Positions 30,414 through 38,947 of a DNA stretch of 64,000 bases are shown one piece after another; positions within the stretch are counted from its first letter, which is position 1; each line of letters opens with the position of its first letter. Both the position numbers and the translations under genes were made by a program. Where the stretch lies: positions 1-64,000 of the forward strand of contig NZ_MDGT01000001.1 in the NCBI RefSeq assembly GCF_001870515.1, given 5' to 3'. The notes beneath the pieces were generated by a model. It saw only the letters and a program-made list of their open reading frames with translations. It made no database searches and was not told where the DNA came from. Source of the DNA: Idiomarina sp. MD25a. GTDB taxonomy: Bacteria > Pseudomonadota > Gammaproteobacteria > Enterobacterales > Alteromonadaceae.

Positions 30414-32519
30414 TTACTTCCTTAAGCGCGTCACGCGCTGTACATCAGGCATCTTACGGATATGACGAATCACATCAGCGAGATGCTTTCTATTTTTAAT
30501 AGTCAGTGCCACATCAATAAAATAAATGTTGGCATCGATTTCTTCAGTTTTGAGACCATCGATATTACAGCCTGTTGTCGCAATAGCTGAAGTCAGCTTA
30601 GCCAGTGCGCCCTGATGGTTGATAATCTCGATTCTAATCTCGGAAATAAACTCGGCTTCTGGATTATTATCCCATTCCACCGGGAAGTAACGTCCAGGCT
30701 CATCTTCATGACCACGAACGTTTTTACACTCACGACGGTGAATCACCAGCCCTTTCCCTGGACTGACATGAGCAATAATGTCGTCGCCAGGAATCGGCCG
30801 ACAGCACTTAGCGAAACTGACCAACAGCCCTTCAGCACCTTTGATCGACAAACTTTTACGGTTCAAGCTCTCATCTTTCAGTGGTTGCAACTCGCCCATT
30901 AGCCGTTTTGCAACAGCGAGCGACATCAGATTACCCAAACCGATTTGCTTCAGCAGTTCACCACGTGTTTCTAACTTCAATTCAGCAATCACACGTTCAA
31001 ACTCTGAGTTAGGAATTTCATCATAGCTCAGAGATCCCAACGCGGAGCGCAACAAACGCTCGCCCAAATGTTCTGCCTCGGAAGCTTCTTGCCCTTTTAA
31101 AAACTGACGGATCTTAGCGCGCGCTTTTCCGGTGACAACAAAGTTGAGCCATGCAATGTTGGGTCTTGAGCCAGGAACCGTTTTAACCTCGACTGTTTGC
31201 CCCGTTTCCAACGGTTTACTCAGTGAGTATGTGCGATGATTAACACGAGCACCGACGCATGTATTGCCCACATCCGTATGTACAGCATAAGCGAAGTCGA
31301 CAGCAGTAGCGCCTTGAGGTAACTCGACGATGCGCCCATCTGGCGTAAATACGTATATTTCGTCGGGGAACAAATCCGACTTAACATTTTCAATAAACTC
31401 GAACGAACTGCCTGCACTTTGTTGCAGCTCCAATAAGCTTTGCATCCATTTACGTGCTCTTACCTGGGCCGTGGTGCCCGAATCATCATTATTTTTATAA
31501 AGCCAGTGTGCAGCCACCCCGCGATCCGCCATCAAATCCATTTCTTCCGTGCGGATTTGAATCTCGACAGGAACGCCATGGGGCCCTTTTAACGATGTAT
31601 GCAGAGACTGATAACCGTTTGATTTAGGAATCGCAATGTAGTCTTTAAAACGAGTTTCAATCGGTTTGTATAGGTTATGTAGCGCGCCCAACACGCGATA
31701 ACAGGTATCCACCGAATCAACAATGACACGAAAAGCATAGATATCCATGACCTGATTAAAACGCAGCTCTTTATTCAACATCTTGCGGTAAATACTGTGC
31801 AAGTGCTTCTCACGCCCCATCACCCGTGCGCTAATACTATTGCCTTCGAGTCTGGCATGGATTTCATGTTGAACACGTTCCATAAATTCTCGACGGTTAC
31901 CGCGCGCTTTTTTAACTTCAGACTCCAATAGTTTGGCGCGCCAAGGAAATAGCGCCCAAAAGCCCAGTCGTTCAAGCTCATTTTTAACATCGTGAATACC
32001 CAGTCTGTGAGCAAGCGGGGCATAAATTTCTAGTGTCTCTCGGGCAATCCTGCGGCGTTTATCGGGTCTTAAGTGCTGTATTGTTCGCATGTTATGCGTA
32101 CGATCAGCTAGCTTGATCAAAATGACACGAATATCCTGCGTCATCGCCATGATCATTTTACGATAGTTTTCGGCTTGCGCTTCTTCTTTAGAGTTGAACT
32201 GCAACTTATCGAGTTTAGAAACCCCTTCGACCAACGCAGCGACTGTCGAACCGAACATTTCAGCAAGGTCCTCTTCCTTGATTTCGGTATCTTCAATGAC
32301 ATCGTGTAGCAGCGCTGCCATCAGGGTTTCGTGATCAAGGCGCATATCCGCTAGTAAGCTGGCAACCGCAACAGGGTGAGTTATATAGGGTTCACCGCTA
32401 CTACGCTTCTGGCTACTGTGGGCATCCTTGGCCACTTTAAAGGCATGTTCAACACGATCAACTTGATCGCTTGGCAAATACTCACTTATTTGATTTTTCA
32501 GGCCTTCAAATAAATACAC
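30414..32519 (-). CDS. spoT: Bifunctional (p)ppGpp synthase/hydrolase SpoT
   Basis: A 701-residue stringent-response enzyme (E. coli SpoT: 702). The HD hydrolase domain with [10 protein letters not shown] near residue 70 and [12 protein letters not shown] is intact. A synthetase domain with [12 protein letters not shown] and the following [10 protein letters not shown] is present, then TGS (about 390-450), a zinc-finger-like region with CCRPIPGD and a C-terminal ACT domain. The hydrolase motif is complete, so ppGpp breakdown is expected. rpoZ lies upstream on the same strand but is separated by a terminator and further hairpins, so spoT probably has its own promoter. ridA follows after one base. 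Confidence 0.96.
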   Translation of the reverse strand: MYLFEGLKNQISEYLPSDQVDRVEHAFKVAKDAHSSQKRSSGEPYITHPVAVASLLADMRLDHETLMAALLHDVIEDTEIKEEDLAEMFGSTVAALVEGVSKLDKLQFNSKEEAQAENYRKMIMAMTQDIRVILIKLADRTHNMRTIQHLRPDKRRRIARETLEIYAPLAHRLGIHDVKNELERLGFWALFPWRAKLLESEVKKARGNRREFMERVQHEIHARLEGNSISARVMGREKHLHSIYRKMLNKELRFNQVMDIYAFRVIVDSVDTCYRVLGALHNLYKPIETRFKDYIAIPKSNGYQSLHTSLKGPHGVPVEIQIRTEEMDLMADRGVAAHWLYKNNDDSGTTAQVRARKWMQSLLELQQSAGSSFEFIENVKSDLFPDEIYVFTPDGRIVELPQGATAVDFAYAVHTDVGNTCVGARVNHRTYSLSKPLETGQTVEVKTVPGSRPNIAWLNFVVTGKARAKIRQFLKGQEASEAEHLGERLLRSALGSLSYDEIPNSEFERVIAELKLETRGELLKQIGLGNLMSLAVAKRLMGELQPLKDESLNRKSLSIKGAEGLLVSFAKCCRPIPGDDIIAHVSPGKGLVIHRRECKNVRGHEDEPGRYFPVEWDNNPEAEFISEIRIEIINHQGALAKLTSAIATTGCNIDGLKTEEIDANIYFIDVALTIKNRKHLADVIRHIRKMPDVQRVTRLRK

Positions 32520-32603
32520 CGAAAGACTCCATTTGTGGGCGATTAGGCAAAGTTTCTACTGCGGTAAATACCGATACTTACTGACAGCATAAGAGCAAAA
32601 GAC

Positions 32604-32635
32604 AAAAAAGCCAACGGAATAGACCGTTGGCTTTT
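32604..32635 (-). terminator. Rho-independent terminator after rpoZ
   Basis: On the minus strand AAAAGCCAACGG pairs with CCGTTGGCTTTT around a six-base loop, followed by T6. It lies about 60 bases past the rpoZ stop and before spoT, so it should end the gmk-rpoZ transcript. Confidence 0.88.
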
Positions 32636-32638
32636 AGT

Positions 32639-32679
32639 ATGAGTGCGAACTCATCCTGCTAAAGGGTCAGCCCTTTAGC
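32639..32679 (-). repeat. Two further hairpins between rpoZ and its terminator
   Basis: GCTAAAGGG / CCCTTTAGC (32658-32679) is a perfect 9-bp stem with a four-base loop. ATGAGT / ACTCAT (32639-32654) is a 6-bp stem with a four-base loop. Together with the terminator they make three consecutive hairpins in the rpoZ 3' region. They may stabilise the mRNA end or form part of a small RNA; no function is proven. Confidence 0.6.
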
Positions 32680-32690
32680 TAATAATTGGC

Positions 32691-32963
32691 TTATTCAACG
32701 CGACGCAACGCATCAACCGCGCGCATTTCTTCTGCGTCTGCTTCTTGCTGCGCCGCACGCTCTTCGGCGTCCAAGCGATCAGCATCAATTTTACCCTGCT
32801 CGATCTCGCGTAAAGCGATAACCGTGGGTTTCTCGTTTTTTGTTTCAACCAATGGATCTTTGCCTTGGACTGACAGCTGACGCGCTCGGCGTGCAGCAAG
32901 CAAGATCAAATCAAAACGGTTACCTACGCGGTCAACAGCGTCTTCTACAGTTACGCGAGCCAT
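32691..32963 (-). CDS. rpoZ: RNA polymerase omega subunit
   Basis: A 90-residue protein (E. coli RpoZ: 91) that assists assembly of the beta-prime subunit and is part of the ppGpp-binding site of RNA polymerase. The N-terminal [19 protein letters not shown] and ARRARQL segments are diagnostic, followed by [15 protein letters not shown]. The C-terminal tail is acidic and alanine/glutamate-rich. gmk lies about 70 bases upstream. The usual gmk-rpoZ-spoT order is kept, but strong hairpins separate it from spoT. Confidence 0.96.
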   Translation of the reverse strand: MARVTVEDAVDRVGNRFDLILLAARRARQLSVQGKDPLVETKNEKPTVIALREIEQGKIDADRLDAEERAAQQEADAEEMRAVDALRRVE

Positions 32964-33031
32964 GCTCTACTCTCCATCCAACCTGAGTGAAATTCTTCGA
33001 AAGGCTAATAATTATACGGAAATAAGCGCAA

Positions 33032-33658
33032 TTAGCCAAGTAATTCGTTTATCACAGCTTTATGACGCTCTTGCTGCACAGTCATTGCATTACGTTGCGC
33101 TAAAACAATGTGCTCAAGCTGCGCTAATGAATCGTCAAAATTATCATTTACCAACAAGTAATCAAATTCATGATAGTGAGACATTTCTGCTTGAGCCTTT
33201 GCCATCCGCTTACTGATGACTTCATCACTGTCTTGTCCGCGGCGTCTGAGACGCTGTTCTAAAGTCGCCAAACAAGGCGGCATAATAAAAATAGAGCAAG
33301 TATCAGGATGGTGTTCACGCACTTGCTGCGCGCCCTGCCAGTCAATATCAAGGAAAATATCGATGCCTGCAGCTAAACCTTCCTCTATCACTTTTTTTGA
33401 GGTGCCATAATAGTTATCAAAGACTTTCGCCCACTCGTAGAATTCCCCTTTCTCGATTCTTTCCTCAAACCCTGCAACCGATAAAAAGTGATAGTGCACG
33501 CCGTCATGTTCGCCGGGACGCGGCGCTCGGGTAGTGCAGGAGACAGAAACCTGCATTGAGCCATCATTATGCTTATTCAACAACGCGCCGATCAGGCTCG
33601 ATTTGCCTGCGCCGCTTGGCGCTGCAATAATAAATAAATTGCCAGTGTGATTTGCCAT
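33032..33658 (-). CDS. gmk: Guanylate kinase
   Basis: A kinase of about 208 residues (E. coli Gmk: 207) that converts GMP to GDP with ATP. The P-loop [10 protein letters not shown] lies near residue 13 and the GMP-binding [11 protein letters not shown] follows. [10 protein letters not shown] is the conserved magnesium/base region. The frame also has GTG at 33667 three codons upstream. The AAGGT that could serve as ribosome site sits very close to that GTG but 13 bases from the ATG, so either start is possible. Homologues begin MA, which favours ATG 33658. Confidence 0.96.
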   Translation of the reverse strand: MANHTGNLFIIAAPSGAGKSSLIGALLNKHNDGSMQVSVSCTTRAPRPGEHDGVHYHFLSVAGFEERIEKGEFYEWAKVFDNYYGTSKKVIEEGLAAGIDIFLDIDWQGAQQVREHHPDTCSIFIMPPCLATLEQRLRRRGQDSDEVISKRMAKAQAEMSHYHEFDYLLVNDNFDDSLAQLEHIVLAQRNAMTVQQERHKAVINELLG

Positions 33659-33788
33659 AAAAAACACAGTACCTTGCTTTATATGGGGAGCAAGAATAAC
33701 ACGGGCAGCGAGATTTGGAAAAAGTTAACATTCGCACTTTATACGGAAATCAGTATCATAAACGCTTTTAAATAATGCCAAGGACGCC

Positions 33789-34982
33789 ATGAGCATCACA
33801 CAGCAAGGCAATACACGTGTTTGGTTTGCGATACTCCTATTGATACTTTTAGGATTAAATTTACGCCCATTGCTTACCTCGATAGGCCCGCTCACTCAGG
33901 ACTTGCAGGCAGCCTCAGGCATGCCCTACAGTAGCTTCTCATTACTTACCACGATTCCCATCATGATGATTGGTATTCTTGCGCTGTTTGCAGGCAGAAT
34001 GACGCGAGCGCTTGGTTATCAACGCGGTATCGCCGCCGGCTTGCTTGTTCTTATCGGTGGTTTGTCTATTCGCGCTTGGCCCGCCTCGGCGACGACGCTT
34101 GTTACAAGTGCAATCATTGGTGGCTTCGGCATTGCGTTATTGCACATTATTATTCCCGAATTAACTAAACAACAATTCCGACATCGATTGGGTGCCATGA
34201 CCGGCGTTTGGTCAGCGGCGCTCATGGGCGGTGCTGCATTGGGAGCGGTTTTAACACCTTGGTTAGATACTCACTTTGACTCTCACTCCATCGCGCTCGC
34301 CAGTTGGGCCATTCTAGCGATCATGACTTTAGCGTTGTGGTCGGCCCCCGCCAACCGAGTGCCAAGAGCCGATATCCCTCCACGAAATGAACTGCTTAAA
34401 GCGTTCAAGTATCCTCGAAGCTGGCTATTAGGCGCCTACTTTGCTTTAGTTAATGCAGGTTACGCCGGTTTTATAGCTTGGATTGCTCCGTTTTATGGTG
34501 AATATGGCTGGACCACCCAGCAAGCCGGTAATCTACTCGCACTATTCTCTTTAGTTCAGGTAATGGGTGCGCTGATTTTGCCAACGCTATCACGCAGCAT
34601 GGATCGGCGTCCGTGGTTAGCATTAGCCGTGATTACACAAATGATTGGTTTTGCAGGGTTATGCTGGCTGCCAGAACAAGCACCTTGGTTGTGGTCTGCG
34701 CTCTGTGGCTTCGGTTTGGGTGGTGCGTTCCCGCTGTGTATTGTCATGGCACTCGATCATATCGAGGATCCCGTACAGTCGGGTAGACTCGTTTCGTTCA
34801 TGCAAGGCATTGGGTTTATATTTGCGAGTGTTATGCCGCTCGTGACCGGTGCGTTTCGAGATTTAAGTGGCAATTATCAGTTGGGTTGGGCGTTTCATAT
34901 TTTAGTAGGCGTCGTCATTTTACTTATGACGACGCGCTTTCGTCCTGCAGGCTACAGCGACGCATTTTTAGTTAAGCGGTAA
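33789..34982 (+). CDS. MFS transporter of the CynX/NimT type
   Basis: A 397-residue inner-membrane carrier with about 12 helices. The opening segment LLLGLNLRPLLTSIGPL is characteristic of the CynX/NimT (cyanate and nitroimidazole transport) branch of the major facilitator superfamily, where the conserved NLRPxxTSxGP begins the first helix. The real substrate is unknown; efflux of small organic compounds is usual for the branch. The stop overlaps the convergent TetR gene by 15 bases, so the regulator next door could control it. A 10-bp perfect inverted repeat lies within the 3' end at 34909-34935. Confidence 0.86.
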   Translation: MSITQQGNTRVWFAILLLILLGLNLRPLLTSIGPLTQDLQAASGMPYSSFSLLTTIPIMMIGILALFAGRMTRALGYQRGIAAGLLVLIGGLSIRAWPASATTLVTSAIIGGFGIALLHIIIPELTKQQFRHRLGAMTGVWSAALMGGAALGAVLTPWLDTHFDSHSIALASWAILAIMTLALWSAPANRVPRADIPPRNELLKAFKYPRSWLLGAYFALVNAGYAGFIAWIAPFYGEYGWTTQQAGNLLALFSLVQVMGALILPTLSRSMDRRPWLALAVITQMIGFAGLCWLPEQAPWLWSALCGFGLGGAFPLCIVMALDHIEDPVQSGRLVSFMQGIGFIFASVMPLVTGAFRDLSGNYQLGWAFHILVGVVILLMTTRFRPAGYSDAFLVKR

Positions 34983-35558
34983 AATACGCAACAAAGCATC
35001 CTCAACTAAGTGATTCAGATCTGTTTTATCTAAACCACGATGAGCATACGTCGTCACACCGATTAGAGTCGCTTGGTACAACAACGCCAAGCGCTCTGGA
35101 TCAGCCGAAGCGCTTAATTGCCCGCGCTCTTTTGCCAGTAGGAATGCTTCTTTGAATAGATTCTCAAACCGATCAATATAATTAATCGCTGTTGATGCAT
35201 CTGCATCATCAAGGGTATGCAATTCGAGCATGCTCTTTACGATCATACACGCCATGCTCGGCTTGTTCTGACCACATTCGCCCACCATAGTAATCATGAC
35301 TTGGCGGAAGCCGTCCATTACATCGGAGCCTTCAAACAATAACGCTGTGTACTGGTCGATAAGTCGCTCGCCGTAAGTTCTCAGTGCTTCATTAAATAAT
35401 GACTCTTTGTTACCAAAGGCCGCATAGATTGAACCTGGACGCATATCCAACGCATATTCAATATCCTTCATTGATGTTGCGTGGTAGCCCTGTTTCCAAA
35501 ACAAAAGCATGGCATTGTTGAGTGCAATATCCCTATCAAATTGTGGTGTTCTAGCCAT
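34968..35558 (-). CDS. TetR/AcrR-family transcriptional regulator
   Basis: A 196-residue repressor-type protein. An N-terminal three-helix DNA-binding domain (about residues 8-55, with MLLFWKQGYHATSMKDI and PGSIYAAFGNKESLF) is followed by a helical ligand-binding domain with a cysteine at GECGQ and MACMIVKS. The pattern resembles the AcuR/NemR-like group that senses electrophiles or short organic acids, rather than BetI. It is divergent from the BetT-like transporter (123 bases apart) and convergent with the MFS gene. Either neighbour may be its target; no clear operator palindrome was found. Confidence 0.9.
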   Translation of the reverse strand: MARTPQFDRDIALNNAMLLFWKQGYHATSMKDIEYALDMRPGSIYAAFGNKESLFNEALRTYGERLIDQYTALLFEGSDVMDGFRQVMITMVGECGQNKPSMACMIVKSMLELHTLDDADASTAINYIDRFENLFKEAFLLAKERGQLSASADPERLALLYQATLIGVTTYAHRGLDKTDLNHLVEDALLRILPLN

Positions 35559-35681
35559 TTTCCTTCCCTAAGAATGATTTCATTTGCCATTAAACAGTAA
35601 TCACCAATTGTGAGCTTTTTCCATAAAGACACAGTAGGCTATATATAAACGAACAAGAATTATAGATAACAGGAGCAATTT

Positions 35682-37721
35682 ATGTCCAACGCCAAAGGAA
35701 ATTGGCGCAACGCCATTTTGGTTCCCGTCTTCCTCCCCGCAGTTATCGTTATAGCCTTATTGGTAGTAGGCACTTTAAGCGCACCGGAGCTAGCTGGCAA
35801 CCTTTTTAGTGCAACTCTAGCTGGAATCACGGAGCATTTCGGTTGGTTTTATATGCTAGCCGTCGCATTATTCTTGATTTTTATTGTCGGTGTTGCCTTA
35901 TCACGATGGGGACGAATTAAACTCGGACCCGATCATTGCGAACCCGAGTATAGCTTTACCTCATGGTTCGCCATGCTCTTCTCCGCCGGATACGGCATTG
36001 CGTTATTATTTTTCGGTGTTGCAGAGCCTGTATTGCACTTTGCCGAGCCTCCAGTTGGGGCCGCCGAAACCGTCGATGCCGCTAAACAAGCGATGCAAAT
36101 CGCCTACTTCCACTGGGGCTTTCACATCTGGGCTATTTACGGCCTGGTAGGTCTTGTTCTGGCATATTTTTCCTTTCGGCATGGTCTACCGCTATCGATG
36201 CGGTCGACCTTATATCCTTTAATTGGTGATAAGATTCACGGCCCAGCAGGACACACTATCGACACTTTTGCGATTCTGAGCACCCTGTTTGGTATCGCAA
36301 CCACGCTGGGTCTTTCGGTTATCCAAATAAATACGGGATTGAATTACCTTTGGGAGGACATCCCCGTTGATACCACGGTACAAGTGATTGCCATTGCCGT
36401 GATTACGCTTGCCGCCATTGCTTCGGTTGTTGCCGGCATGGACAAAGGGATAAAGCGCCTTTCTCTATTGAACATGGCGCTGGTGATGTTCTTGCTGATA
36501 TTCGTTTTTGCAGTGGGTCCAACTATCCATATTCTTGAGACTTACCTACAAAACACAGGCGCCTACTTGAGTGGCATCGTGGAACGTACCTTCAATCTGC
36601 AGGCCTATACCCGCAGTGATTGGATAGGTAACTGGACACTCTTTATCTTCGGTTGGACCATCGCTTGGGCACCATTTGTCGGTCTATTTATTGCCAAAAT
36701 CAGTCGTGGGCGCACGATTCGTCAGTTCGTCTTGGGTGTGATGTTAGTGCCCACGTTCTTTACTTTCTTTTGGTTCGCGGTATTTGGGGATACGGCGCTT
36801 AACATGATTATGAACGAGGGCTATACCTCGTTGATCTCCGAGGTGCAAAACAACCAAGCTATCGCGTTGTTTAAGCTATTTGAAAACTTGCCACTTACGA
36901 ATGTACTGAGCTTCGCGACCGTACTATTAATTATTACCTTTTTCGTCACATCATCTGACTCTGGCTCGCTCGTTGTCGACTCGCTGGCGTCTGGCGGTGT
37001 TGGTGAAACGCCTGTATGGCAGCGCGTCTTCTGGGCATCGACCGAAGGCTTAGTTGCTGCGGTACTGCTCGTTGCAGGTGGTTTAAATGCATTACAGACC
37101 GCAGCCATCACAAGCGCCTTTCCGTTTGCGATTATCATATTGATTGCTGCCGTCGGCATGTGGCGCGCGTTAGTTATTGAGGGTCACCAGTATTCAAGCC
37201 TGAAGAGTCACCGTCAGTCTCACCGCCGTGGCGTTAACGAAGGACCTGATTACTGGAAGAAGCGGTTACGTGGCTTGGTCAAATTCCCGCAGCAAAGCGA
37301 AGTAAAAGAGTTTATTTATGGTCGTGCGAGCGAAGCTTTAGAGAAGGTCAAAGCTGAGCTCGAGGCACAAGATTGGCCCGCTCAATTTACTAAAGACGAA
37401 GAGCATGAACGTATTATGCTAACCGTTGAACGCGAAGGCGACCTCGACTTTGCCTACGAAATTCGTTTACGTGAGTATTCGATGCCGCAATTTGTGCTAC
37501 GTCCTAGCCACAAGAATGAGCACTACTATCGTGCCGAGCTGTTCTTACGCCAAGGCGGTCAATCATACGATCTCTATGGTTACGAAATGACAGATATTAT
37601 TAATGATGTCATTAACCAGTTCGAAAACTACTTACACTTTAGACATCACAGCCCAGGTGTACTGCCGTGGGAGATGGAAAAGCACGATGAGGATTTACAA
37701 GACATCGAAACCAATAAGTAA
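35682..37721 (+). CDS. betT: BCCT-family choline/betaine transporter, BetT-like
   Basis: A 679-residue inner-membrane carrier, close to E. coli BetT (677), with twelve helices and a cytoplasmic C-terminal domain of about 170 residues. BCCT landmarks are KLGPDHCEPEYSF, the glycine-rich FSAGYGIALLFFGVAEP, and WTIAWAPFVGLFIAKISRGRTIRQF. The latter holds the tryptophan box for the quaternary amine and the ISRGRTIRQF helix. The C-terminal tail, with a Y-R-AE-FL-GGQ-YDL pattern, is the osmosensing extension of BetT. It takes up choline, or possibly betaine, as osmoprotectant using the proton or sodium gradient. No bet oxidation genes are adjacent. AGGAGC precedes the ATG. Confidence 0.92.
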   Translation: MSNAKGNWRNAILVPVFLPAVIVIALLVVGTLSAPELAGNLFSATLAGITEHFGWFYMLAVALFLIFIVGVALSRWGRIKLGPDHCEPEYSFTSWFAMLFSAGYGIALLFFGVAEPVLHFAEPPVGAAETVDAAKQAMQIAYFHWGFHIWAIYGLVGLVLAYFSFRHGLPLSMRSTLYPLIGDKIHGPAGHTIDTFAILSTLFGIATTLGLSVIQINTGLNYLWEDIPVDTTVQVIAIAVITLAAIASVVAGMDKGIKRLSLLNMALVMFLLIFVFAVGPTIHILETYLQNTGAYLSGIVERTFNLQAYTRSDWIGNWTLFIFGWTIAWAPFVGLFIAKISRGRTIRQFVLGVMLVPTFFTFFWFAVFGDTALNMIMNEGYTSLISEVQNNQAIALFKLFENLPLTNVLSFATVLLIITFFVTSSDSGSLVVDSLASGGVGETPVWQRVFWASTEGLVAAVLLVAGGLNALQTAAITSAFPFAIIILIAAVGMWRALVIEGHQYSSLKSHRQSHRRGVNEGPDYWKKRLRGLVKFPQQSEVKEFIYGRASEALEKVKAELEAQDWPAQFTKDEEHERIMLTVEREGDLDFAYEIRLREYSMPQFVLRPSHKNEHYYRAELFLRQGGQSYDLYGYEMTDIINDVINQFENYLHFRHHSPGVLPWEMEKHDEDLQDIETNK

Positions 37722-37729
37722 ACAATTTT

Positions 37730-37755
37730 AGCCCCCACCGATGGGGGCTTTTTTT
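37730..37755 (+). terminator. Rho-independent terminator after the BetT-like gene
   Basis: AGCCCCCA / TGGGGGCT, an 8-bp GC-rich stem with a CCGA loop, is followed by seven T. It begins eight bases past the stop codon. Confidence 0.94.
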
Positions 37756-37758
37756 ATC

Positions 37759-37767
37759 TGATATACT
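37759..37767 (+). promoter_or_regulatory. Extended -10 promoter element for sbcDC
   Basis: TGATATACT is an extended -10 (TGn plus TATACT). It lies directly behind the BetT-like gene's terminator and about 32 bases before the sbcD ATG. No convincing -35 is seen; extended -10 promoters can work without one. Confidence 0.5.
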
Positions 37768-37798
37768 GACTTTTTTGTTTGGCGTTCAGTTAATCATC

Positions 37799-38947
37799 AT
37801 GAAGATTTTGCACACCTCAGACTGGCATCTTGGCCGCCTATTTCATCAGCAGTCGCTGCTTGAACAGCAGCTTGAACTTCTCCAACAGCTGGTCAATGTC
37901 ATTGATGAGTACGCGGTTGATGCGGTCATCATCGCGGGCGACATTTACGACCGTTCAGTACCGCCTTCAGCCGCTGTGAAAGCGTTCAGTGACTTTGTCG
38001 AACAAGTTGCGGTAAAACGGCAGTGTACCATCGTCGCCATTTCAGGTAATCACGATGGTGCCGAGCGCCTTGGCTTTGCACATAGCCTGCTTAAACAAGC
38101 TAAGTTGCACTTGATTACCGACTTACCGCAGTCGGTCGAGCCCGTTGTATTGAGCGATGCAGACGCCGACGTATATTTATGGTGCGTTCCCTTCCACGAT
38201 CCATTGCAGGTAAGCCATTGGTTCGGAAGTGACTGTAAAAACTTTAATACAGCTCATCAGATGATTGTTGACCGTATCAACGCTCAACGTAATAGCCAGT
38301 ATCGCAACATCATCGTCAGTCACTGCTATTTAGACGGTGCATCAGAGTCAGAGTCAGAAAGGCCACTCTCGATCGGCGGGGCCGATCGCGTTGATTGGCA
38401 AATGTTTGCTGATTTTGATTACGCGGCTTTAGGACACCTTCATCAGCCTCAATATAAAGGCCTTGAACATATCCGCTATAGTGGCTCCTTAATGAAATAT
38501 AGCTTTTCTGAAGTGAACCAAAGTAAGTCGGTCACGTTAATTGATATAAACAACCAGGGTGTGCAGAACATTGAACAAGTCGCGCTTAAACCCAGCCAGG
38601 ATATGCGCGTGCTTAAGGGTGAGTTAGCCGATTTGATTGAACAGGCTAAACACGATCCGCATAGTAACGACTTCATTCAGGCGATACTGACTGATAAACA
38701 AGCGATTCTACATCCGATGGCGAAACTCCGCGCCTATTACCCTAATTTGATGCAGTTAAGAAAAGCGCAGTTTGAGCACGAACAACGCTCCCCCGCGGCT
38801 CACTCTCAGGAACAGCTGAAAAAGGCAGATTGTGAGCTCATCCAAGACTTCTTTTCTGAAGTCCACGGAGAGCCGCTTACTGAAGATCAGAAAAACGCAA
38901 TTTCGCAGGTCATTCAACAGATTGAACAAGAGGAGTCAGGATCGTGA
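37799..38947 (+). CDS. sbcD: Nuclease SbcCD subunit D
   Basis: A 382-residue Mre11-type manganese nuclease that with SbcC cuts DNA hairpins and processes double-strand-break ends. The phosphoesterase motifs run in order: DWHLGR, AGDIYDR, SGNHDG, VSHCY and GHLHQPQ. The frame is open from a TTG at 37775, but the ATG at 37799 (MKILHTSDWHLG) matches the family. Its Shine-Dalgarno is poor. The stop overlaps the sbcC GTG start, so the two subunits are translationally coupled. Confidence 0.96.
   Translation: MKILHTSDWHLGRLFHQQSLLEQQLELLQQLVNVIDEYAVDAVIIAGDIYDRSVPPSAAVKAFSDFVEQVAVKRQCTIVAISGNHDGAERLGFAHSLLKQAKLHLITDLPQSVEPVVLSDADADVYLWCVPFHDPLQVSHWFGSDCKNFNTAHQMIVDRINAQRNSQYRNIIVSHCYLDGASESESERPLSIGGADRVDWQMFADFDYAALGHLHQPQYKGLEHIRYSGSLMKYSFSEVNQSKSVTLIDINNQGVQNIEQVALKPSQDMRVLKGELADLIEQAKHDPHSNDFIQAILTDKQAILHPMAKLRAYYPNLMQLRKAQFEHEQRSPAAHSQEQLKKADCELIQDFFSEVHGEPLTEDQKNAISQVIQQIEQEESGS

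Noticed and set aside
34968-35558. TetR gene as betI, repressor of choline genes, because it is next to a BetT-like gene
   Set aside because: The sequence does not resemble BetI beyond the helix-turn-helix, and betA/betB are absent.
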